From contig CANTYJ010000033.1 in NCBI GenBank assembly GCA_947854175.1, positions 1-44,672 on the forward strand: a DNA stretch of 44,672 nt, in the 5' to 3' direction. This DNA comes from an uncultured Turicimonas sp. (lineage in GTDB: Bacteria; Pseudomonadota; Gammaproteobacteria; Burkholderiales; Burkholderiaceae_F). Both the position numbers and the translations under genes were made by a program. This document shows positions 38,588 through 44,672 of this stretch, piece by piece (the first letter of the stretch is position 1; each line of letters begins with the position of its first letter). The notes under the pieces were generated by a model that did not search any database, was not told where the DNA came from, and saw only the letters and a list, made by a program, of their open reading frames with translations.

Positions 38588-40708
38588 ATGGACAATACTC
38601 AAAAAAGATATGGTTACACAGGTCAGGGTCTGCGGGTTAATTTAACCACAGGTGAGATTACTAAAGAACCTACATTCCCGCGTTTTAAAGACGAAATCGG
38701 CGGAACAGCGATAGGTTACAGAGTGTTCTGGGACGAAGTTCCTCCGAAAACACAGCCGTTAGACGATGCCAATAAACTCGTCATCGCTCCGGGACCGTTC
38801 TCAGGATCCGGCGCTCTGTGCTCAAGCCGTACTTCTATTACAACAATTTACCCGACAATTTATCCGATGCCGATGATCGCCAGTGCACATATTGGTGGTG
38901 ACATGGCAGCAAGACTCAAACAGGCCGGATACGACTTCATTATTATTGAAGGTAAATCCGATAAACCGGTTTATCTTTATATTGACAACGACGAAGTTGA
39001 GTTAAGAGATGCTAAAAACGTCTGGGGACAAGGCACCAGAAGAACCCAACAGATGTTGGCCAACCAGACAAAACCGACTGCATCCATCGCTTGTATCGGA
39101 CCGGCCGGCGAAAACCTTGTTCCGATGTCTGTCTTAATTAGTGCCAGACAGCACTCCGGCGGTGGTATCGGTTCTATCTTCGGCGTTAAAAAACTCAAAG
39201 CTATCGTTATTAACGGTGACCAGCCGATTCATATCCATGCTGACAAGAAAGAATGGCAGAAGATTACGGACAGAAACATTGAATTGTTCGGTTCTTTGAA
39301 CCAGCACGTTGTACCGTCTGCTCCGAACCCCATGTTTGAATTCTATGCACCGGGCAGCCGCTGGAACGGTATGCCGGGCAATGTATGGCAGAAAGCAGAG
39401 CCTCCTATCGTCTTATCTGAAGATATCCGCAGTCCTAACAGAATTTCTTACCGCTGGTGCGCCAGCCAGTTCTTCCTTGGTAAAGAACAAGGTCTGAAGA
39501 TCAAAGTAAGAAACAACGGTTGTTACGGTTGTCCGTTACGTTGCTACGCTATTGTTGAAGACGATGAAGCTGCAGCCCGTTACCACGTCAACAAGATGAC
39601 AGAGCAAACTTGCATGTCCTTGTATTTCGGACGTGTTATTTTCCCGAAGATTGCCGCTAAACGTGATTTAACAGCTGCCCGCCATGCTTCCTTTGTCGGT
39701 ATCCAGGTAATGGACGACCTCGGTGTATGGTGCAACTACGGTCAGTTACACCGTGACTTCAAGAAGTTCTACGTCAACGGATTATGGAAGAAAGTCCTTC
39801 CTGAAAAGGAATACAACTCAATTCCATGGCAAAAGATTGAAAACTGCGATGCTTCATTCCTTCTCGATTTATTCCAGAGAATCGCTTACAGACAAGGTGA
39901 AATGGGTAAATGGCTGGGTGAAAGCACCGGTTACATGCTGGCTCACTTCGGTGTTCCCGAATCCGAATGGTCTAATGACAAATCAACCAATTACTGGGCA
40001 TTGAGCCATCCGAAGCATCATGCCAACGAAGATGACGGACAAGTCGGTGTTGTTTTGAACTGTCTCTACAACAGAGACCCAATGTGTCACGGCACAGTAA
40101 ACTTCACCCGTTCAGGTCTTCCGATTGCTATTACTAAACAGATTGCTGAACGCTTCTGGGGCAGCGGAGATGCTGTTGACGCCGTCGGTGATTACACTCC
40201 GACAAATGAAGCTAAGATGCGCCGCCTTCGCTGGATTATCTGCCGCAAAGAACTTCATGACATGTTAGGACTATGCTCCTGGATGGCTCCATGGGTTGTT
40301 TCCCCCAATAAGTCTGACAACTATATTGGTGATGACGACATGGAAGGTAAGGTATACCGTGCACTGACAGGAAAGAACACTTCTGCTCAGGAACTGGACG
40401 AAGCAGGATTCAGAGCCTTTACGCTTCATAGAGCCTACACCATGAGACAAATGAGTGAGCTCAACATGCGTAAGATACATGACCTGTATCCGAACTGGAT
40501 CTTCACTGATCCGAAGAACCGTCCTCCTTTCACCAAAGGCACTATCCGTATGGATCGAGATGACATTGAAAAGAGTTTCGATATCTTCTTTAACCTGATT
40601 AATTGGGATCCGGTCACAGGCGCTCCGACTGCTCAGGCTTACAAGGATGTAAATCTCGAATTTGTCATCCCGGTTATGCAGAAAGAAGGTTTAATTCCAT
40701 CCAAGTAG
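38588..40708 (+). CDS. ydhV: Aldehyde:ferredoxin oxidoreductase-family enzyme, YdhV type
   Basis: A 706-residue AOR-family oxidoreductase. The pterin-binding first domain shows GQGLRVNLTTGEIT, APGPFSGSGALCSSRTSITT, GGDMAARLKQAGYDFIIIEGKSD and the glycine-rich SGGGIGSIFGVKKLKAIVI. The [4Fe-4S] ligands are C312, C315, C319 (GCYGCPLRC) and C563 (LGLCSW). E. coli YdhV has been reported to bind a bis-molybdopterin Mo cofactor and a [4Fe-4S] cluster, while archaeal AORs use tungsten; metal and substrate here are unknown. There is no signal peptide of its own, so it is either cytoplasmic or exported with its Tat-bearing partner. Flanked closely by ydhY- and ydhW-like genes. Confidence 0.9.
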   Translation: MDNTQKRYGYTGQGLRVNLTTGEITKEPTFPRFKDEIGGTAIGYRVFWDEVPPKTQPLDDANKLVIAPGPFSGSGALCSSRTSITTIYPTIYPMPMIASAHIGGDMAARLKQAGYDFIIIEGKSDKPVYLYIDNDEVELRDAKNVWGQGTRRTQQMLANQTKPTASIACIGPAGENLVPMSVLISARQHSGGGIGSIFGVKKLKAIVINGDQPIHIHADKKEWQKITDRNIELFGSLNQHVVPSAPNPMFEFYAPGSRWNGMPGNVWQKAEPPIVLSEDIRSPNRISYRWCASQFFLGKEQGLKIKVRNNGCYGCPLRCYAIVEDDEAAARYHVNKMTEQTCMSLYFGRVIFPKIAAKRDLTAARHASFVGIQVMDDLGVWCNYGQLHRDFKKFYVNGLWKKVLPEKEYNSIPWQKIENCDASFLLDLFQRIAYRQGEMGKWLGESTGYMLAHFGVPESEWSNDKSTNYWALSHPKHHANEDDGQVGVVLNCLYNRDPMCHGTVNFTRSGLPIAITKQIAERFWGSGDAVDAVGDYTPTNEAKMRRLRWIICRKELHDMLGLCSWMAPWVVSPNKSDNYIGDDDMEGKVYRALTGKNTSAQELDEAGFRAFTLHRAYTMRQMSELNMRKIHDLYPNWIFTDPKNRPPFTKGTIRMDRDDIEKSFDIFFNLINWDPVTGAPTAQAYKDVNLEFVIPVMQKEGLIPSK

Positions 40709-40717
40709 AGCAATTTT

Positions 40718-41506
40718 ATGAGTCACCCAATCCCATATTCATCCGAAAACTGCCCGATGTTGCCGTCAGACATCGTTTTCCTGGTTGAACTTATCACCGC
40801 TCACAGTAAAAATGTTGAACTGGTTAAATATGAAAATCTGATGGAAGAGTTCCTTCAGAAGGCTCCCCATCAACCAAAACTTGATCCTCAGGAAGTTCAA
40901 AAAGAAATCGATGAAATTCCTCACAAAGAAAAGCTTCTGAGAAATTGTGCTGATGACAGCGAAGAAGAAAAGGAAAGAAGACGGTTGATTTCACGCAGAA
41001 GAATGTTGAGTTCTCTGTTTGAAGGCTCAATCAGTGTCTCTGACCTTAAAGAAGAACCGGAAGAAGAAACAAGGGAAGTCAATCCTGAGTATTTTGATTT
41101 CGTTCTAAATGAAGCATTAAAAGGTGACAACGGATTAGGTTCATTAGAGAGCTGGGATAAGCAAAGGTACTACCATTTTGTACCGCTTCTATCCTCTTCA
41201 TTTGCGAGGATCGTCTCGACTAAAAACAACCCTTACAAGCAGGTATTGGATGTTGTGCGTGACAGTTCCCGGATTTATCCGAGACCGGTTGGCGTCTTTA
41301 GTTTTGAGTTTGCTCCGTTTAATTTGGATCCGAAACTCATAAAAGAGATTTTGGATCAAATTGGAAGGGATCCTGATGCAAAAGATATACGAGTAGCTTT
41401 AACTTCTGCCGGAACAGTCTATCTGTATTCTTCGAAATATCTTGAAGACGATTATGCTGATTTTCTTGCAGAAGAGATGGACCAGGGTGATGCAGAAATG
41501 CTCTAA
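40718..41506 (+). CDS. YdhW-like protein of unknown function
   Basis: A 262-residue soluble protein in the position of ydhW in enterobacterial ydhYVWX operons. Residues 50-125 are acidic and Lys/Arg/Glu-rich, probably helical or disordered. Residues 130-255 are a compact domain containing WDKQRYYHFVPLLSSSFARIV, SSRIYPRPVGVFSFEFAPFNLD and DIRVALTSAGTVYLYSSKYLE. No cofactor motif or membrane segment is seen. An accessory or maturation role for the AOR-type enzyme is a guess from conserved position; I assign YdhW mainly by context. It starts nine bases after ydhV. Confidence 0.55.
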   Translation: MSHPIPYSSENCPMLPSDIVFLVELITAHSKNVELVKYENLMEEFLQKAPHQPKLDPQEVQKEIDEIPHKEKLLRNCADDSEEEKERRRLISRRRMLSSLFEGSISVSDLKEEPEEETREVNPEYFDFVLNEALKGDNGLGSLESWDKQRYYHFVPLLSSSFARIVSTKNNPYKQVLDVVRDSSRIYPRPVGVFSFEFAPFNLDPKLIKEILDQIGRDPDAKDIRVALTSAGTVYLYSSKYLEDDYADFLAEEMDQGDAEML

Positions 41507-41560
41507 AGAAAGTTCCGCGGTTTGTTAAATCAACCCGTTGAAATATAGGTGCAAAATACC

Positions 41561-42604
41561 ATGTTTACAAAATTAACTACGATAGCTCTTTCTTGTCTGA
41601 CTGCCTTTGGACTGTCTTCTGTTATGGCCCAGGATGCAATGTACAAGGTTGAGCAAATTAATGTTCCCGAAAAACCTGAGTTTATGAGCTCACTGGGAAT
41701 CCAGAAAGATGCAACTCCTAAACTCACAAAAGAGCAGAAAACAATGATGACTCAGGAGGCTTATCAGGAAAAAGCTGATCAGCATTTCATGACTGTCCAT
41801 GCTCAAAAGGGAGTAAGTTGTGTTTCCTGTCATGAACCGAGAGGTAAACAGGGCGTTGCCTGGATGGCTGTTGCCACCAAACCGGCAATCCGTCAGAATT
41901 GTCAGGACTGCCATACCGTTCAGGCTGAAGTTGTTGCTCATACAGACACACACGACAAAATTGACTGCATAGCCTGTCATATGCCAAATGTTGCTTCCGC
42001 AGCTGACTATTCAACCGATCAGAATGTTGCGGGACCGAAGGCCTTAAGACGTATTCACACTTACAAGATTTTAGTAAGTCCGGATGCTTCTTCAATGGTT
42101 CAGCAAGACATCAAGACCAAAGAAGGCACTGTCAAGGGTTATGTTCTTGCTAAGAATGAAGACGGCAACGCGTACGTCGATTTGATGTGGAGCTGTGCCC
42201 GTAATTCACCTGCTGACTACACTGTCTTTGAAGGGAAAGGCTGCCATAACGAAAAGACATCAAAACTCGATGAAGGTTTGGTCTATCAGGATCAAAAAGA
42301 AATCTATGGTGAAGTTCAGAAATGGCAGAATCCGATCAAAGATGGCTATGAAGCAGTCTCGAATGCAATTCCACGCGTCCGTAAGCTTCTTGAAGTGACA
42401 CGTTTAAGTCCGGCTGATCAGACCGAAGCTCGTCTTCTCCTTGATAAAGCCGACGATATTGCCACTATGATCGAAAAAGACGGTTCTTGGGGTGTTCATG
42501 CCCAGAATTATCTGCTCGACAGAGTCAAAACTGCTGAAGCTTATTTAGCAAAAGCCCAGCAAATAATTGACAACGGCGGTTACGTCAAGGCAGCAGCTAA
42601 ATAA
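41561..42604 (+). CDS. Exported multihaem cytochrome c with three CxxCH and one CX15CH motif
   Basis: A 347-residue periplasmic cytochrome. Start ATG at 41561 (AGGTG ten bases upstream) gives a clean signal peptide MFTKLTTIALSCLTAFGLSSVMA; an in-frame GTG at 41549 is less likely. Standard haem sites are CVSCH (87-91), CQDCH (114-118) and CIACH (136-140). A fourth candidate is C212-x15-C228-H229 (WSCARNSPAD ... GKGCH), the spacing reported for the special haem of MccA sulfite reductase. The C-terminal 110 residues are helical with DGSWGVHAQNYLLDRVKTAE, resembling the end of NrfA-type cytochromes where a His serves as distal haem ligand. It is followed by ferredoxin and NrfD genes, so it probably exchanges electrons with them. 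Confidence 0.75.
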   Translation: MFTKLTTIALSCLTAFGLSSVMAQDAMYKVEQINVPEKPEFMSSLGIQKDATPKLTKEQKTMMTQEAYQEKADQHFMTVHAQKGVSCVSCHEPRGKQGVAWMAVATKPAIRQNCQDCHTVQAEVVAHTDTHDKIDCIACHMPNVASAADYSTDQNVAGPKALRRIHTYKILVSPDASSMVQQDIKTKEGTVKGYVLAKNEDGNAYVDLMWSCARNSPADYTVFEGKGCHNEKTSKLDEGLVYQDQKEIYGEVQKWQNPIKDGYEAVSNAIPRVRKLLEVTRLSPADQTEARLLLDKADDIATMIEKDGSWGVHAQNYLLDRVKTAEAYLAKAQQIIDNGGYVKAAAK

Positions 42605-42668
42605 TTAAAGGTATTTCATCCGAAAAACTTTTATTGAAATTTTGCTGTAAGCCAGCAAGGAGAAAATT

Positions 42669-43412
42669 GTGAGTACTATTAACAGACGAGCTTTTATGAA
42701 GAGCGCAGGCGCCGGTTCGCTGTTCGTTCTCACGCTGGCCGGCTGTTCTTCCAAGAAAGAAGATCAGCCGGGGACTAAAGGAGTCTCAACAGACTCCTCC
42801 CAGTCTTCGGCAAAACCTCATTATGTGATGGTCTTTGACCAGAATAAATGTGTAGGTTGCGGAGAATGCAAGGAAGCGTGTAACGAAGTCAATAAGTTAC
42901 CGGCCGGTGTTCACAGAATGGTTCTTGAAAGACAAAATGGCCGTCAACCGGGAACCGCTTGCCCGCATTGCGGGAAAATCGAGCCCTGTGATTGTGAGCG
43001 TAAGTACGTTAGAGTATCTTGCCAGCAATGCGAAGACGCACCATGCGTTAAGGTCTGTCCGACACAAGCTGCCCATCGAGATCCAAAAACCAATATCGTC
43101 ACGATGGATGCAGACAAATGTGTAGGCTGCAAATACTGCATCGCTGCTTGTCCCTACAACGTCAGGATTATCAATCCAATCACAAAAACAGCTGAAAACT
43201 GTGATTTTTGTCTTCAGACAAAACTTGCCAAAGGCGAAGATCCTGCCTGTGTTTCAAAATGCAGATACGGCGCATTGGCTTTCGGTGATATCAATGATCC
43301 GAAATCCTATGTCCACAAACTTCTGGATGTAAAAGATTCTGTGAGAATCAAACCTCATTTAGGAACAAATCCGAACGTGAGATACATTCCGGTTAAAAAG
43401 GAGATGATCTAA
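42669..43412 (+). CDS. ydhX: YdhX/NrfC-like Tat-exported lipoprotein ferredoxin
   Basis: A 247-residue four-cluster ferredoxin. The start is GTG at 42669 with AAGGAG seven bases upstream. The N-terminus INRRAFMKSAGAGSLFVLTLAGC is a Tat signal ending in a lipobox with Cys26, so a periplasm-facing membrane lipoprotein is predicted. Clusters: CVGCGECKEAC, CPHCGKIEPCDC...CQQCEDAPCVKVCP, CVGCKYCIAACPYN and CDFCLQ...CVSKCRYG. NrfC/PsrB/YdhX proteins link a periplasmic redox enzyme with an NrfD-type quinone subunit. The stop overlaps the next start as TAATG. Confidence 0.85.
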   Translation: MSTINRRAFMKSAGAGSLFVLTLAGCSSKKEDQPGTKGVSTDSSQSSAKPHYVMVFDQNKCVGCGECKEACNEVNKLPAGVHRMVLERQNGRQPGTACPHCGKIEPCDCERKYVRVSCQQCEDAPCVKVCPTQAAHRDPKTNIVTMDADKCVGCKYCIAACPYNVRIINPITKTAENCDFCLQTKLAKGEDPACVSKCRYGALAFGDINDPKSYVHKLLDVKDSVRIKPHLGTNPNVRYIPVKKEMI

Positions 43413-44359
43413 TGGACGGTACACTTACTTTTACGATTGGATTATCCGAAGGAATCGCATGGCCTTGGCCGATTGCTGTGTATTTATTCCTGGCCGGTAT
43501 TTCCGGCGGTGCGGTAGCCGTTGCTCTTATGATCAACTTTTACCGTCAAAAGACAGAAGCTACTCCGACCATTAAGGCTGCCAGCCTAATCGGTCTGAGT
43601 ACCATTCTTCTGGGAATGATATGCCTGGTTTTGGATTTGACCAATCCTTTGTTCTTCTGGAAGATTCTGGTTTTTTACAATCCGACTAGCGTGATGAGTA
43701 TCGGTGTCATGCTGCTCTTGTTCTACATTCCGCTAGTAGCGGTTCTGATGGTCATGAGCTTTGCTGACACTCTGAGCACCTGGCCGTTATTGGGATGGAT
43801 TAAGCCACTATGTAACTGGCTTGAAAAATTCAGAACCTGGATTAATGCAATTGTCATGATTCTAGCGTTGGCAATATGTGCTTATACTGGCTTCCTCATT
43901 TCAGCTCTGATTAGATTCCCGTTAATCAACACTGCAGTATTGCCTGCTTTGTTTGTTGCATCCGGTCTTTCAGCCGGTATGGCAGCGACAAAGATTTTGG
44001 CTGCCAGCTGTTTTGGTGCCAAAGAGAGCGACGGTGACATGCATGCAATGCATCTGGCCGAATGGCCGGTAATGGCAACAGAAGCATTTTGTCTGTTGAT
44101 GATTGCTATTGCTCTGCTTAGCGGAAATGAATCAGCCAAATTAGCATTTAATGCATTTACAGACGGGGTCTGGGCGATTGTTTTCTGGCTTGGAGCTGTA
44201 GTGGTGGGTTTTGGCATTCCTTTGTTGGCGTCCGTTGTCAGCGGACCTAAACTGGAATCAAAATTCTCTTTCTACGTAGCCGGATTATGTGCGATCGGCG
44301 GCATGATGTGTCTGAGACTTTTCATTTTGTATGCCGGACAGATGAATACATTGCTGTAA
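43412..44359 (+). CDS. NrfD/PsrC-type quinone-interacting membrane subunit
   Basis: A 315-residue polytopic protein with eight or nine hydrophobic helices. The N-terminal part WPIAVYLFLAGISGGAVAVALM is the NrfD/PsrC hallmark, and LIRFPLINTAVLPALFVASGLSAGMA matches the second four-helix half. Such subunits reduce or oxidise menaquinone and pair with an NrfC-type ferredoxin, here the preceding gene. In E. coli the ydh operon ends with a cytochrome-b-type subunit (YdhU) instead. AAGGAG lies about ten bases before ATG, and a terminator follows. Confidence 0.88.
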   Translation: MDGTLTFTIGLSEGIAWPWPIAVYLFLAGISGGAVAVALMINFYRQKTEATPTIKAASLIGLSTILLGMICLVLDLTNPLFFWKILVFYNPTSVMSIGVMLLLFYIPLVAVLMVMSFADTLSTWPLLGWIKPLCNWLEKFRTWINAIVMILALAICAYTGFLISALIRFPLINTAVLPALFVASGLSAGMAATKILAASCFGAKESDGDMHAMHLAEWPVMATEAFCLLMIAIALLSGNESAKLAFNAFTDGVWAIVFWLGAVVVGFGIPLLASVVSGPKLESKFSFYVAGLCAIGGMMCLRLFILYAGQMNTLL

Positions 44360-44389
44360 TCTGACAAAAATAAGAATTTAAACTTGATT

Positions 44390-44414
44390 GGAGACGAAAT
44401 TTTCGTCTCCTTTT
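44390..44414 (+). terminator. Rho-independent terminator of the ydh-like operon
   Basis: GGAGACG (44390-44396) and CGTCTCC (44404-44410) form the stem of a hairpin with an A/T loop that can extend to ten pairs, directly followed by TTTT. Confidence 0.85.
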
Positions 44415-44556
44415 CTCGTTTATGTTCGTAAGAAAATATTGATTCAGGTAAAAGGTTGTAAATATCGTACGTTTTAAAATAATTCCAACTAATTGAATTT
44501 TAATGAAATTAAATATTAATTAGGGTTTTTTCTAAATAAATATTTTGTTGATTGTG

Positions 44557-44585
44557 TTGACAAGCCCAAAAAAGGTGTTTAAAGT
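44557..44585 (+). promoter_or_regulatory. Probable rRNA operon promoter
   Basis: Perfect -35 TTGACA (44557-44562), 17-base spacer and -10 TAAAGT (44580-44585). The 50 bases upstream are strongly AT-rich like an UP element. The boxA-containing leader downstream supports an rrn promoter. Confidence 0.7.
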
Positions 44586-44629
44586 TCGCACCTCGTTGCT
44601 GATGAGCAAACGCAAAAACAGCGACGAAA

Positions 44630-44672
44630 TGTTCTTTAAAAATTTATCGACGAACCGATAAGAGCGGGCACT
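44630..44672 (+). promoter_or_regulatory. rRNA leader with boxA antitermination sequence
   Basis: TGTTCTTTAAAAA (44630-44642) matches boxA, and the following CCGATAAGAGCGGGCACT closely resembles the betaproteobacterial leader CCGATAAGTGTGGGCGCT found shortly before 16S rRNA. The 16S gene itself lies beyond the window. Confidence 0.75.

Overview
The window reads as chromosomal DNA of an anaerobic or microaerobic betaproteobacterium. Family-level placement near the gut Sutterellaceae (Sutterella/Parasutterella type) is inference from gene content, moderate-to-low GC and an rRNA leader of betaproteobacterial style; no 16S sequence lies inside the window. The gene set is that of a non-fermenting organism with many small anaerobic respiratory modules: a flavinylated fumarate-reductase-like protein, a DMSO-reductase-type molybdoenzyme, a C4-dicarboxylate exchanger, an ETF:quinone-oxidoreductase-like Fe-S membrane protein, and an aldehyde:ferredoxin-oxidoreductase (AOR) type enzyme with its own electron chain.

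Layout. 1-600: remnant of an unrecognised, possibly transposase-related ORF beside tRNA-Glu(CUC). 652-1956 (-): lysophospholipid transporter LplT. 2074-6494 (+): a close-packed run of ogt, an XseA-like gene with a C-terminal membrane anchor, a NhaC antiporter, an RmlD-like reductase and a NifX-like protein with a Cys/His-rich repeat tail, closed by a terminator. 6602-7690 (+): an unrecognised outer-membrane barrel. 7744-9537 (-): flavocytochrome-c-like reductase with an interesting leader. 9672-10142 (-): PsiE. 10213-13815 (+): tandem YbaL/KefB-type antiporters. 13888-16883 (-): dmsAB-like pair without a dmsC. 17283-17672 (+): VOC protein. 17771-20618 (-): Dcu transporter plus argininosuccinate-lyase-like enzyme, divergent from a LysR gene (20858-21796). 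21812-22615 (-): IclR regulator. 22672-30133 (-): a seven-gene run (Na/Pi transporter, Nudix, aat, bpt, pyrD, thpR, EMO-like protein). 30280-30356 (-): initiator tRNA. 30535-32730 (-): recD2. 32963-35728 (+): nrdAB. 35972-37138 (-): MoeA variant. 37865-44359 (+): a six-gene operon related to enterobacterial ydhYVWX but ending in a multihaem cytochrome, a Tat lipoprotein ferredoxin and an NrfD-type membrane protein. 44557-44672: promoter and boxA of an rRNA operon that starts just beyond the window.

How it fits together. The ASL-like lyase would release fumarate, Dcu would exchange it for succinate, and the periplasmic flavoprotein at 7744-9537 keeps the fumarate-reductase catalytic residues. 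The ydh-like operon is the strongest candidate for a little-described system: an AOR-family enzyme, two four-cluster ferredoxins with Tat-type signals, a YdhW-like protein, a cytochrome carrying an unusual CX15CH motif, and a quinone-interacting NrfD subunit. It is preceded by a 726-base AT-rich leader with an FNR-like box and divergent from a MoeA variant that may serve its cofactor. Functional statements rest on motif reading by eye; no database search was possible.
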